Part shown: in pieces, positions 15,759-24,353 of the stretch
How positions within the stretch are numbered: position 1 is the first letter of the stretch
How the letters are laid out: every line of letters begins with the position of its first letter
NCBI GenBank assembly: GCA_964425135.1
Contig: CAYRKW010000030.1
Coordinates: 1 to 38,569 of the forward strand
Origin: CAYLLD01 sp964425135
GTDB taxonomy: Bacteria; Pseudomonadota; Alphaproteobacteria; Rhodobacterales; Rhodobacteraceae
Reading direction: 5' to 3'
DNA: 38,569 nt
The notes under the pieces: generated by a model
The model's input: only the letters and a program-made list of their open reading frames with translations
The model's database searches: none
What the model was told of the DNA's origin: nothing
Program-made: the position numbers and the translations under genes

Positions 15759-16874
15759 TCATTTTCCGAACCAAAGTTGAGGGTTTTGTACGATTCCGTC
15801 TTCTCTTATCTCAATATAGAGCGATTCCTCAAAGAATACGCCATTATCCTCGCCGCTTTCGATCAAAAAAACTTCATCTGTTGGCACGGTGCCGCCCACA
15901 AAGCCGATGGGGTCGTCCTGGGAGACTGTTTGCCCTGCGCGCACCAAGACCTGTCCAAGTCCGGATATGACAATAAGAACGCCCGCTCGGGGTTCGAGAA
16001 TGACGACGTTTCCAAAATCAAGAAACGTACCTTTGTAGCGGATGAGTGCATCTGCGGGGGCCTGTACGATGGAGAGCGGCGCGGCGCCGATGACCATGCC
16101 CGGACGCGCAATTCCGGCGGCGTCTTTTTCCTCAAAGCCGCGGAGGAGCCGGCCAGTAACGGGCAGGCGAAGTTTGCCTTTGAGTGCGGCGAGCGGGACG
16201 TCGGGGACAGCGCCGGTGGTTTGGCGCAGAGACGACAGTCCGTCTGACAGCTCGCGCAGGTTGCGGGCATTGCGGGCGATGGCGTTGCGGCGGGTTTCCT
16301 CGTCTCGCTCTGCGCGTGTCAGAGCAACATTGTTTTCAAGCGCAATCAGGACAGCGCCGCGCGCTGCTGAAATATCCGTGCGGGCCGTTCTGAGATCTTC
16401 GAGCGTGGCGGCTTGCAGGGCGGCGAGCGTGTCGAGCCGGTCAATCTCGCTTTTGAGTTCGGTCACTTCAGCGCGCAGGCGTGGTAGCAGGTCGGTAAGG
16501 GTCATGCCCGCGCGCACGGCGGACAGCGGGCCGTCGGGGTGCAAATAAGCGAGCGGCTGCGGCGTTTGGCCGATGATTTGCACCGCGCCCAACACTTGTT
16601 CCACGCGCTCTTTCTTGACCTGCATGCGGGTGGCGACAATGGCGTTGGTGTCGTTGAGTTCAGCAAGACCTGCACGGGCGGCGAGCATCGCGACCTCATA
16701 GCCGCGAATGGCCTGGGCATAGGCTTGCAGGCGGTCCTGTTTGCCGTTGACCGCTTCGAGTTGCGCTTGGGCGTCTGCCAGGAGGGTCAGCGCCTCTTGC
16801 GTTGCGCTGACCACATCGGCGCGGGAGGGCAATGCTGCGAGCAGGAGCGCGAGGATTAGGGTGAGGTGTTTCAC
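15759..16874 (-). CDS. EnvC-like murein hydrolase activator with degenerate M23 domain
   Basis: This 371-aa periplasmic protein starts with a signal peptide (MKHLTLILALLLAALPSRA). A long coiled coil follows (about residues 20-215, rich in Leu, Glu, Gln and Arg) and then a C-terminal LytM/M23 fold (about 235-371: KGKLRLPVTGRLL to VQNPQLWFGK). The zinc-binding histidines of active M23 peptidases are missing (the usual H-x-H region reads LYIEIRED), as in EnvC, which activates amidases rather than cutting itself. Its ATG overlaps the gpmI stop as ATGA. The gpmI-envC-ctpA order suggests a shared cell-division and cell-wall role with CtpA. Confidence 0.88.
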   Translation of the reverse strand: MKHLTLILALLLAALPSRADVVSATQEALTLLADAQAQLEAVNGKQDRLQAYAQAIRGYEVAMLAARAGLAELNDTNAIVATRMQVKKERVEQVLGAVQIIGQTPQPLAYLHPDGPLSAVRAGMTLTDLLPRLRAEVTELKSEIDRLDTLAALQAATLEDLRTARTDISAARGAVLIALENNVALTRAERDEETRRNAIARNARNLRELSDGLSSLRQTTGAVPDVPLAALKGKLRLPVTGRLLRGFEEKDAAGIARPGMVIGAAPLSIVQAPADALIRYKGTFLDFGNVVILEPRAGVLIVISGLGQVLVRAGQTVSQDDPIGFVGGTVPTDEVFLIESGEDNGVFFEESLYIEIREDGIVQNPQLWFGK

Positions 16875-18397
16875 GATTTCAAAAGGCTCTCGCCGGTCAT
16901 TTCGGCAGGTTGATCAAGCTGCATCAGTTCCAGCAGGCTCGGTGCCAGATCGCCCAGACGACCGCCATCGCGCAGGCTCAAGCCGGATGGGCCGCCGATA
17001 AGCGCGAGCGGCACCGGATTTGTGGTATGGGCGGTGTGCGGGCCGTTGGTTGTCGCATCCCACATCAGCTCGCAATTGCCGTGATCGGCGGTCAGCAGCA
17101 TCGCACCGCCCGCCTTTGCCAGCGCATCGAGTATTACACCAAGGCCAGTATCGACCGCTTCGCAGGCGGCAATCGCGGCGTCCAGATCGCCGGTGTGACC
17201 CACCATATCGGGATTGGCGAAGTTCATCAGGATCAGGTCGTGCTGCTGCGCTTGGATGATCGCAACGCATCTTTGCGTCACTTCGCTTGCGGACATCTCA
17301 GGCTGCATGTCGTAGGTTTTCACCTTCGGGCTGGGCGCGACATAGCGGTCCTCGCCATCGTTGGGTGTTTCGACCCCGCCGTTCATGAAGAAGGTGACAT
17401 GGGGGTACTTCTCGGTCTCGGCGAGACGGTATTGGGTCTTGCCTTTGGCGGCGACCCATTGTCCCAGCGTGTTAACGATTTCAGCGGGCGGGAACATGAC
17501 GTCCATCAGAGTACCCAGGCGGTCCGAGTATTCGACCATGCCGCATGCGGCAGAGAAGCTGGGGCGGGTTGATGTGTCAAAGCCGTTGAAATCCGGGTCC
17601 AGCAATGCACCCAGAATTTCGCGGGCGCGGTCGGCGCGGAAGTTGGTGAACAAAAGGCCGTCGCCTTCCTTCATTCCGTCATATCCGGCGATGGCGGATG
17701 GAGCGGTGAACTCGTCGGTTTCACCGCTTGCATAGGCGGCAGCGAGCGCGTCTTGCGCGGTGGGATGCGCTGCGCCATCGCCGGTCGTCATCACCGCATA
17801 GGCTTTCTCTACTCGGTCCCAACGATTGTCGCGGTCCATGGCGAAAAAGCGCCCTGTGACCGTGGCAATCTTTGCGCCTTCGGGCAGGCGAGTAAGCAGC
17901 TCGCCAAGGTAGGTATCGGCGGATTTCGGCGGCACATCGCGCCCGTCGAGATAGGCATGGATGGCGACCTTTAGACCTTTGGCTGTGAGCATTTGAGCAG
18001 CGGCGATCATATGGTCGGTATGCGCATGAACTCCGCCATCGGAGACGAGCCCTGCGATATGGGCCGTACCGCCTGCGGCTTTGACCTTGTCAGCAAAGCG
18101 CTGGAGCGCTGCGTTGTCGGCAAAGCTGCCGTTGGCAATGGCGTTGTTGATCTTGGGTAAATCCATCCAGACCACACGACCCGCGCCGATGTTCATGTGA
18201 CCGACCTCCGAGTTTCCCATCTGCCCCTCCGGCAGGCCGACATCTGGGCCGTGAGCGGTGAGCTGCGTGGTCGGGCAGGTGGCCATGACGCGGTCGTAGT
18301 TCGGGGTCTTGGCCAGAGCGACGGCGTTGTGATCAGTCTGCGCGCGCAGGCCCCAGCCGTCGAGAATGCACAGGATGACGGGTTTGGTTGGGGTCAT
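16871..18397 (-). CDS. gpmI: 2,3-bisphosphoglycerate-independent phosphoglycerate mutase
   Basis: GpmI interconverts 3- and 2-phosphoglycerate in the cytosol and needs manganese. The 508-aa length matches the family. The N-terminal ILCILDGWGLR carries the first metal aspartate. The phosphoserine nucleophile lies in PEGQMGNSEVGHMNIGAGR. Substrate residues are in DGGVHAHTDHM, DGRDVPP and FTNFRADRARE, and the C-terminal metal sites are NFANPDMVGHTGD and LTADHGNCE. It is the first visible gene of the gpmI-envC-ctpA-rppH block. Its upstream region runs into the 100-N assembly gap, so its promoter and its distance from rlmH are uncertain. Confidence 0.97.
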   Translation of the reverse strand: MTPTKPVILCILDGWGLRAQTDHNAVALAKTPNYDRVMATCPTTQLTAHGPDVGLPEGQMGNSEVGHMNIGAGRVVWMDLPKINNAIANGSFADNAALQRFADKVKAAGGTAHIAGLVSDGGVHAHTDHMIAAAQMLTAKGLKVAIHAYLDGRDVPPKSADTYLGELLTRLPEGAKIATVTGRFFAMDRDNRWDRVEKAYAVMTTGDGAAHPTAQDALAAAYASGETDEFTAPSAIAGYDGMKEGDGLLFTNFRADRAREILGALLDPDFNGFDTSTRPSFSAACGMVEYSDRLGTLMDVMFPPAEIVNTLGQWVAAKGKTQYRLAETEKYPHVTFFMNGGVETPNDGEDRYVAPSPKVKTYDMQPEMSASEVTQRCVAIIQAQQHDLILMNFANPDMVGHTGDLDAAIAACEAVDTGLGVILDALAKAGGAMLLTADHGNCELMWDATTNGPHTAHTTNPVPLALIGGPSGLSLRDGGRLGDLAPSLLELMQLDQPAEMTGESLLKS

Positions 18398-18552
18398 TGG
18401 GTTGGTCTCACAGTTTCGTGTCGCGGGTTTTGTAGCGCAGAACTTGGCGGGATTGAATCAGCAATGTTGGGGGGTGTTGACGTGGGAAAGACGGAAAGTT
18501 GGAACTTGTGAAACAAGGTCAGCCCGCGACCCTGGGGTGGGAGCGCAAGCCC

Positions 18553-18652
18553 NNNNNNNNNNNNNNNNNNNNNNNNNNNNNNNNNNNNNNNNNNNNNNNN
18601 NNNNNNNNNNNNNNNNNNNNNNNNNNNNNNNNNNNNNNNNNNNNNNNNNNNN
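18553..18652. other. Scaffold gap (100 N)
   Basis: Exactly 100 undetermined bases lie between rlmH and gpmI. The round number suggests a placeholder, so an unknown amount of sequence may be missing. Neither flanking gene is cut: rlmH ends at 18679 and gpmI starts at 18397. Confidence 0.98.
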
Positions 18653-18678
18653 ATGGCCGAAGTTTATCCGACGCGGTC

Positions 18679-19149
18679 TCAATCCCGATGATATGGGCTA
18701 CCGCTGAGGATTGTGGCGGCGCGGTAGAGTTGCTCGGTCAGCATGACGCGGGCGAGCATGTGGGGCCAGACCATTTTGCCGAATGATATGCTCAGGTCGG
18801 CGCGGTCTCGCACGGCGCTGCCAAGCCCGTCCGCCCCGCCAATGACAAAGGCGCAGTCGCGAAGGCCGTCATCGCGCCATTTGGCCAGTTGGGTTGCAAA
18901 CTCGCGTGAGGTGAAAGACCTGCCGCGTTCGTCAAGCGCAATAACGCGCGCGCCGCCCGGCAGAGCATCAAGCAAAAGCGCGCCTTCTGCGGCGCGCCCG
19001 CCTTTCTTGCGGTCTTCGCGCTCGACAATCACACACGGGCCCAAGCCCAGCGCTTTGCCGGTTCGATTGAAGCGGGAGATATAGTCGGACGTGAGCGCCG
19101 CTTCAGGGCCGGTTTTTGCCCGTCCGATGGCAGCGATAGTGACGCGCAA
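18679..19149 (-). CDS. rlmH: 23S rRNA pseudouridine-1915 N3-methyltransferase
   Basis: RlmH is a SPOUT methyltransferase acting on pseudouridine 1915 in helix 69 of assembled 70S ribosomes. The protein is complete at 156 aa. It begins MRVTIAAIGRAK, has the SAM-knot signatures IALDERGRSFTSREFA and FVIGGADGLG, and ends with YRAATILSGSPYHRD, the conserved tail. The start reads TTG at 19149, six bases after the rsfS stop. The rsfS-rlmH pairing is conserved in many bacteria and supports both calls. Only 26 bases separate its stop from the scaffold gap. Confidence 0.95.
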   Translation of the reverse strand: MRVTIAAIGRAKTGPEAALTSDYISRFNRTGKALGLGPCVIVEREDRKKGGRAAEGALLLDALPGGARVIALDERGRSFTSREFATQLAKWRDDGLRDCAFVIGGADGLGSAVRDRADLSISFGKMVWPHMLARVMLTEQLYRAATILSGSPYHRD

Positions 19150-19155
19150 GGAGTG

Positions 19156-19578
19156 CTAGCTCGTGTGCGCTGCGTCGCGGGTGATGTCGGGCGCCCACAT
19201 TTTCTCAAGTTGATAGAACTCGCGAACTTCCGGGCGGAAAATATGCACGACTGCATCACCGCAATCGATCAGCACCCAATCGCCGGTTTCCTTGCCTTCA
19301 ACACGGCACAGGCGATCCATGTCGGTTTTCAGCTTGTCCACCAAATGCTCGGCAATCGCGGAGACCTGACGCGAGGAGCGACCCGACGCGATCACCATGT
19401 GATCGGCCATTTCCGATTTGCCTTTTAAACCGATGGCGATCACGTCTTCGGCCTTATCGTCGTCCAGTGATGTCAAGATCAGGTCAAGAAGCGGGCTGTC
19501 CGCTTCGCTTGAGGATCCGGCAAATGTGATACCGGATGTTGCAGCCTTGCCTTGGCTGCCGGTCGGTGTTTGAGACAG
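19156..19578 (-). CDS. rsfS: Ribosomal silencing factor RsfS, apparent CTG start
   Basis: RsfS binds ribosomal protein uL14 on the free large subunit and blocks subunit joining during starvation. The core is clear: LLDLILTSLDDDKAEDVIAIGLKGKS, then DHMVIASGRSSRQV, WVLIDCGDAVVHIF and REFYQLEKMW. No ATG, GTG or TTG gives a good start. The frame is open upstream to 19743, but that stretch is Cys/Ser-rich and unlike the family. A perfect AAGGAGG (19593-19587) lies eight bases before CTG 19578, giving a protein of 140 aa of expected length, so I use CTG. GTG at 19644 is the alternative but has no ribosome site. Confidence 0.88.
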   Translation of the reverse strand: MSQTPTGSQGKAATSGITFAGSSSEADSPLLDLILTSLDDDKAEDVIAIGLKGKSEMADHMVIASGRSSRQVSAIAEHLVDKLKTDMDRLCRVEGKETGDWVLIDCGDAVVHIFRPEVREFYQLEKMWAPDITRDAAHTS

Positions 19579-19593
19579 GTTCCTGTCCTCCTT

Positions 19594-20077
19594 GTTCTGC
19601 GCAACACGCGCCCTCTGTGGTCGAAGGTAGGATATTTTCGGCACTTCGCCAAGCGTTGATGGCAAATAAAACCAGCGCAGGCAGAACAGATCGCAGACAA
19701 CGGACGTGCTGGCTGAGCAAACGGAGCGCGCTGGCGCGCGCACGATTTAACAGACCGCGCTGTCGCGCGGGATGAGTATTTGGAAAATGCGAAATTGGAG
19801 AACGTTCAGCGTGGGCGCAGACAGGGTGTCGTCAAGCGGTACACTTAGCGGACGTCGGGGTGCCGTGTGGCATGTGATCCAGCGCGCAGGCGGGACGTCG
19901 CGGGGGACTTAAAAACCAGGCAAATGTCTCGTTTTTTCAAGGATGGGTGCGCAGGGCTGGGACTGGTTGTGTGCGCGGATGAAAGGTCGAGCGCACTGAG
20001 CATATGGGAGATAGGCCGAAGGCTTTGGTATTGGCATCTTTTTCAAGCGCTCATGTTTTTCCTCGTTGCTTGTGCAA
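19594..20077. other. Non-coding spacer at the edge of the photosynthesis cluster
   Basis: About 480 bases without a supportable gene separate rsfS (upstream side) from the end of bchO. It contains the third copy of the AT-rich motif (19773-19794), a small perfect hairpin beside it (CCGCGC-TGTC-GCGCGG, 19755-19770) and otherwise only weak, low-complexity frames. The rsfS promoter should lie here. No strong terminator after bchO, no tRNA and no integrase remnant was found. Confidence 0.65.
19773..19794 (-). repeat. Intergenic AT-rich motif, copy C
   Basis: On the minus strand this reads TTTCGCATTTTC-CAAATACTCA, matching copies A and B. The hairpin CCGCGC-TGTC-GCGCGG (19755-19770) follows two bases after it in the same orientation, the same arrangement as copy A. 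Confidence 0.65.
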
Positions 20078-20935
20078 TCAAAGATGGAGCAGGGCGGATT
20101 TGATTGCGCTGGCCACGACGCTCGGGTTTTCTTCATGCATGAGATGGCCCAGCCCGATCAGCCGTTTGACCTGCGCGTTTGGAACGATTTTCGCGGCCTG
20201 TTGCGACACGGTGGGTGGCACGGTTTTGTCGTTTTCACCGATCAGAAAATAAACGGGTGAGGTCAGGTCGGCCAGGCGATCGGGCATGTCCTTGAGCGTC
20301 CATTGTGCCATCATTGCGAGTGCTGCGTTCACATGATCGGGGTCGCGCACGAGTTTGTGGTAGCACTCGATTTGCCGTGCGGGGATGTGGCTTCCGGTCG
20401 AGCCGATCAGGCTGCGAATGCGGCTTTCGCTGGAGGTCATGCGTGAGAACAGAAAGCCGGTCGCGGGGTTGATAGACAGGACTTTGGCGATGGCTGGGAA
20501 GAGAAGTCCGGCGATGCCGTCAAAGCTCTCGAAAGCGCCGTTGATGGAGATTACGAGCGGCGGTTTTTTGAGGGCAGGGACGAGCGAGACGGCGATCGCA
20601 GCGCCCGCTGAATGTCCGATGATCGCGTGTGGCGCGATGTCGAGCTTGGTCAGTAGGTGCAAGATATCCTCGGTCATCTCTTTCAGACCGGAGCGATTGC
20701 GCGAACCGAGTTTGGTGAAGCCTTGTCCTGGCAGGTCTATTGCGACAATTTCATATTCCTGCCCCAATCTGTCGATCAGAGGTGCCCATGAGTGCGTGGA
20801 CGCGCCTGCACCGTGAAGGAGGAGCAGCGTCGGGCCTGATCCTATGCGTTGGACATGCCAGTGATGGGGGTGGGAGGCCACGAATGTCGAATGCTCCGCA
20901 TTTGGCCAATGGGCTTTGTGCCTGTTCCAATCCAT
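20078..20935 (-). CDS. bchO: BchO, alpha/beta hydrolase of bacteriochlorophyll synthesis
   Basis: BchO is an alpha/beta-hydrolase fold protein encoded with the Mg-chelatase genes and thought to assist magnesium insertion; its exact reaction is not established. The 285-aa sequence has an oxyanion-hole region (LLLLHGAGASTHSW), the nucleophile elbow GHSAGA (about residue 117), an acid in FLIGENDKTVPP and the histidine in LIGLGHLMHEE. The start ATG shares its A with the bchD stop (TGATG), so translation is probably coupled. It is the last gene of the crtA-bchI-bchD-bchO operon and forms the left edge of the photosynthesis cluster. Confidence 0.94.
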   Translation of the reverse strand: MDWNRHKAHWPNAEHSTFVASHPHHWHVQRIGSGPTLLLLHGAGASTHSWAPLIDRLGQEYEIVAIDLPGQGFTKLGSRNRSGLKEMTEDILHLLTKLDIAPHAIIGHSAGAAIAVSLVPALKKPPLVISINGAFESFDGIAGLLFPAIAKVLSINPATGFLFSRMTSSESRIRSLIGSTGSHIPARQIECYHKLVRDPDHVNAALAMMAQWTLKDMPDRLADLTSPVYFLIGENDKTVPPTVSQQAAKIVPNAQVKRLIGLGHLMHEENPSVVASAIKSALLHL

Positions 20936-22584
20936 CAGTCAGAACCGATTTCTCGGGACACCAGATTTGACAGGTTTTGTGCATCCGCAAAGGGGAGCGG
21001 GATGTAGGAAGCGTTCAGCGCATCAGAAACCTGACGGAGCTGCGTCTCGGGGCGTTTTGACATGTCTATGACGACGCCGGGGGCCTTACATGTTGCGTTT
21101 AATCGCGCGATGATTAGCGCATCTTCGAGCGCCTGTGCCCTGTCCGGCGTCCCGTTCAGGTCGATATTGGCGCGTCCGTCGGCAATCAGCACAATCGCCG
21201 GTTGGAAGCCTTTCCGGCGTGCTTGCAGGATCGTGTCGATCCCCGCTTTGAGCCCAGCCGCGAGGGGAGTTCCGCCGCCGCCAGCGAGTTTTGCCAGTCG
21301 CCGCTTGGTGCGAACCAGCGATTTGGTGGGTGGCAGCAGAAGCTCGGCCCCATCCTTGCAATATGATATGAGTGACACATGATCGCGGCTTGCATAGGCG
21401 TCGGCCAAGAGGAGTTCTACAGCGCCTTTCGCTTCGGCCAGACGGTTCATGGCGGCCGATCCGCTTGCGTCGACAATGAAGATCAACAGCCTGTCGCTGC
21501 GCGATTGATAGCGGCGCAGATGGATGTCTTCGGGGCGAATATGAATGCGGGACTTGTCCGGGCCAATGCGCCGCATCGGTTGCCACGGGGCAGCGCTGCG
21601 CAGGGTGGAAATGAGGTCGATCCGGCGTCGTCCATCCGGCTTGGCCTTGCGCGGCGGCAAAGGGCGTCCGCGCTGTTGGCCCTGCTTAATGGCGCCTTGC
21701 GCTGAATTGCCAGAGGCTTGTGGCAGGGCTTTTCCGCCCTTGAGTTGCTCTAGTATATCGGGTGGCAATGCTGCGAGGACGGCATCGAGGAGCACATCTT
21801 CAGGCGGCGCATGCGATGTGTTTTCGGCCGTCTCTGGCGTCGCTTCGGGCGGCGCGGGATCGTCCGGCGGCGGTATATCCTCGGGCAGTTGGATGGCTCT
21901 GGGTGCGAAGACGAGCGCGGCGGCGATTTCGAGATCTTCGCTTTCAACGGTGGTGCGTCCGCTCAACGCCGCGGATGCTCGGGCGGCGCTAAGCGCGAAG
22001 AGGGGCGCGCGGACGCCGGGAATGCCGAGCCGGGCCGCCAGGATCGTCAGATCGGCAATGGCTGATGCCTCCATAGCCACATCGGCGATGGATATGTCGA
22101 TTTGAGGGGCCGGGATTGGGGCGCAATCGGCGGCGCGCAAATCATCGAGGCAAATGTGAAACGCGAGGCGGTCGGTGAGTGTTGTGGGCGGCGCTTCCTC
22201 TTCGACGCCTTCATCAAGCGCGATCAGGCAATGGCCCGCTGACCTATCCAGAACGCGTGCCAGCCGCGCGGCAAGGGCGGAGGTTGTCCGCTCTGCATTG
22301 CTCAGTGCAAGTGTAGTTGGTTGCGCGTTTATCAGCCCTAGCGTCGTAATCGGTTTGCCCGTGGCCAGAGTTTGCGTGATGTCGATCCCGCCAAATAGCG
22401 CGTCATCGGTCACAACGGGCGAGATCATCGACCAGTGCAGCGGCGATAGGCTTCGAGCCGCATCAACAAAGAGATTTTTGGGTGGTCCGCTGCGGGCGCG
22501 CAGCCAAATGCCACCAAGCCCGCCGGGGTCCAAAGCAAGAAGCTGCAACGCTTTTTGAGCGTTGGACCAGACCGGCGCGGTCAT
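20935..22584 (-). CDS. bchD: Magnesium chelatase subunit D
   Basis: BchD, with BchI, forms the AAA+ motor that drives magnesium insertion into protoporphyrin IX by BchH. The 549-aa protein shows the expected three parts: a degenerate AAA+ domain without a Walker A motif, a proline- and acid-rich linker (about residues 230-275), and a C-terminal von Willebrand A domain. The metal site of that last domain is clear (FIVDASGSAAMNRLAEAKGA; later GGGGTPLAAGLKAG and LIADGRANI). The start ATG 22584 overlaps the bchI stop (ATGA), and the stop overlaps bchO. BchH is outside this window. Confidence 0.96.
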   Translation of the reverse strand: MTAPVWSNAQKALQLLALDPGGLGGIWLRARSGPPKNLFVDAARSLSPLHWSMISPVVTDDALFGGIDITQTLATGKPITTLGLINAQPTTLALSNAERTTSALAARLARVLDRSAGHCLIALDEGVEEEAPPTTLTDRLAFHICLDDLRAADCAPIPAPQIDISIADVAMEASAIADLTILAARLGIPGVRAPLFALSAARASAALSGRTTVESEDLEIAAALVFAPRAIQLPEDIPPPDDPAPPEATPETAENTSHAPPEDVLLDAVLAALPPDILEQLKGGKALPQASGNSAQGAIKQGQQRGRPLPPRKAKPDGRRRIDLISTLRSAAPWQPMRRIGPDKSRIHIRPEDIHLRRYQSRSDRLLIFIVDASGSAAMNRLAEAKGAVELLLADAYASRDHVSLISYCKDGAELLLPPTKSLVRTKRRLAKLAGGGGTPLAAGLKAGIDTILQARRKGFQPAIVLIADGRANIDLNGTPDRAQALEDALIIARLNATCKAPGVVIDMSKRPETQLRQVSDALNASYIPLPFADAQNLSNLVSREIGSD

Positions 22585-23585
22585 TCCAGCACAGATGTGA
22601 TGACTTTGGCAACGCGCGTGGACGATCCGGCCTCATCCAGTGGATCGCGGCGCAACCTGTGGCGCAGCGCGCTTGGGGCGACCTGCCGCAAGTGATCGCG
22701 GGTGATCGCACCTTCAGACTGGAACGCCGCCAAGGCGCGCGCGGTTTTGAGCAAGGTAAGCTCGCCGCGCAGACCATCCGATCCCAACGCTATGCACAGT
22801 GCGGCGCAGTCTCTGAGAATGTCTTCGGGGGTGTCCACCTCAGCCAATTGGGCGCGCGCTTTCAGGATCGCATTTCGCAGCTTTGTATCCGCAGCGCGCC
22901 AGCGTTTCATGAAGGCTGAATTGTCCGTCTCATAGGCATCGCGGCGTTTGATGACCTCGATTCGAAGATCAATGTCGGTGGGAGAGGAGACGTCAACCGA
23001 AAGGCCGAACCGGTCCAGAAGCTGAGGGCGAAGCTCGCCTTCTTCTGGGTTGCCTGACCCGACCAAAACGAAACGCGCGGCATGGCGTATCGACAGGCCT
23101 TCGCGCTCCACAACATTTTCGCCCGATTGGGCGACATCGAGCAGAAGGTCCACAATATGATCTTCGAGCAGATTGGCCTCGTCGATGTAGAGATAGCCCC
23201 GATTGGCGCGGGCCAACAACCCGGCCTCGAATGCCTTTTCGCCTTTGGTGAGCGCCTTTTCGATATCGAGCGCGCCGACGACGCGGTCTTCCGTTGCACC
23301 CAGAGGCAAATCGACAACTGGAGTTGGGCGGCGGATGATCTTCTCGGATGTGATGTTGGCCCAGTCCGGGCAGTCTTTGAGCGTTGCGCTGTTGGTGGGG
23401 CATCCTTGCACAACGTCGATGGGAGGCAATAGCGCGGCCAGAGCGCGCACGGCGGTGGATTTGCCGGTGCCTCGATCCCCGAATACAAGTACCCCGCCGA
23501 TTTTCGGATCAATCGCCGTCAAAATGAGGGCGGTCTTCATTTCATCCTGACCAACGATGGCAGAAAACGGGAACGGTTGGCTCAC
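22581..23585 (-). CDS. bchI: Magnesium chelatase ATPase subunit I
   Basis: BchI is the active AAA+ ATPase of Mg-chelatase. At 334 aa it is full length, with Walker A FGDRGTGKST (about residue 36), Walker B GYLYIDEANLLEDH, sensor residues in VLVGSGNPEEGELRPQLLDRFG and the C-terminal helical lid SDGLRGELTLLKTARA. The start is GTG 23585, overlapping the crtA stop as GTGA, so all four genes of this operon are joined by overlapping stop and start codons. Expression should follow crtA and the PpsR-type sites upstream of it. Confidence 0.97.
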   Translation of the reverse strand: MSQPFPFSAIVGQDEMKTALILTAIDPKIGGVLVFGDRGTGKSTAVRALAALLPPIDVVQGCPTNSATLKDCPDWANITSEKIIRRPTPVVDLPLGATEDRVVGALDIEKALTKGEKAFEAGLLARANRGYLYIDEANLLEDHIVDLLLDVAQSGENVVEREGLSIRHAARFVLVGSGNPEEGELRPQLLDRFGLSVDVSSPTDIDLRIEVIKRRDAYETDNSAFMKRWRAADTKLRNAILKARAQLAEVDTPEDILRDCAALCIALGSDGLRGELTLLKTARALAAFQSEGAITRDHLRQVAPSALRHRLRRDPLDEAGSSTRVAKVITSVLE

Positions 23586-24295
23586 GTTGCTGGCTCCAGA
23601 TTAAGGTGCGCCAATGGATTTTTGCCGCCCCAACTGCCTTGCTGGTCGAGAATCGCAAAACGGACGTATAGCTCCTCGCGAAACCATTTGTTGGATCGAG
23701 CAGCTTCGATAGCGCGCGCGTGTGGGCCGGAGTTTCGGGCAAACTTTGCCATCGCAGCAGTTTCGGGCCAGATCGAGAAAGTCACCTGATGGAGCCATGG
23801 GATTTCACCAACTCCGATTTTGAACGCAACATTTGGATCATCGCCGATCACGTCGCTGATCTCTGGTACGCGCTTCCAGAAATTGAACAGGATCGACGGT
23901 TTGATCGTGGCCCGGGTGAGCGCGGCAAGCGGTCCTGACGAAGCGGGCTGGCTCGCTTCAAAAGGGGTCTGATGGCTCCATTCCCCGCGCACAGAGGTGG
24001 GTGTCAGAAACACAGTCCAGTTCTCCAGGCTGCGGGCGCGGTATCTTGCGAAAATGCGCGCGGTTCCGAGTTGCTGATGCGCGATCTCGGAGGACGGCCA
24101 GACGCAGAGGATAGCGTAGACAGAGGTGTTTGGGATGGGCGTAAAGCCTTCGCCGGTCCCACTGCCGAGCAATTTCCAAAAGCGGACGTGACGATTGCGC
24201 ATGAACGACAGGCGCGCGAAGGCCATTTGGCTCAATGCCCAGAACCGGTCGCCGAAATGTCCGAAACGGAAGAAACTGAGAGTAACGGTTTGAAT
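23582..24295 (-). CDS. crtA: Spheroidene monooxygenase, apparent ATT start
   Basis: CrtA inserts the keto group that turns spheroidene into spheroidenone under oxygen. The core GSGTGEGFTPIPNTSVYAIL, ARYRARSLENWTVFLTP and FNFWKRVPEIS is typical. A TTG at 24235 gives only 217 aa and loses the conserved start. Reading on upstream recovers QTVTLSFFRF and RFWALSQMAF, which match the family N-terminus, until a stop at 24311-24313. In that stretch no ATG, GTG or TTG exists. The best start is ATT at 24295 with AAAGGG seven bases ahead, giving 237 aa. This could be a real AUU start or a base error of ATG. crtA leads the crtA-bchIDO operon and diverges from crtI. Confidence 0.92.
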   Translation of the reverse strand: MQTVTLSFFRFGHFGDRFWALSQMAFARLSFMRNRHVRFWKLLGSGTGEGFTPIPNTSVYAILCVWPSSEIAHQQLGTARIFARYRARSLENWTVFLTPTSVRGEWSHQTPFEASQPASSGPLAALTRATIKPSILFNFWKRVPEISDVIGDDPNVAFKIGVGEIPWLHQVTFSIWPETAAMAKFARNSGPHARAIEAARSNKWFREELYVRFAILDQQGSWGGKNPLAHLNLEPAT

Positions 24296-24353
24296 CGGCT
24301 GGCCCTTTCGTTACGACCAAATCTCTATCGAGTTTTACATGAAATAAAAGAGT

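Noticed and set aside
19867..20103. 78-codon plus-strand frame in the rsfS-bchO spacer
   Set aside because: It runs into the end of bchO on the other strand, has no ribosome site and resembles nothing known.
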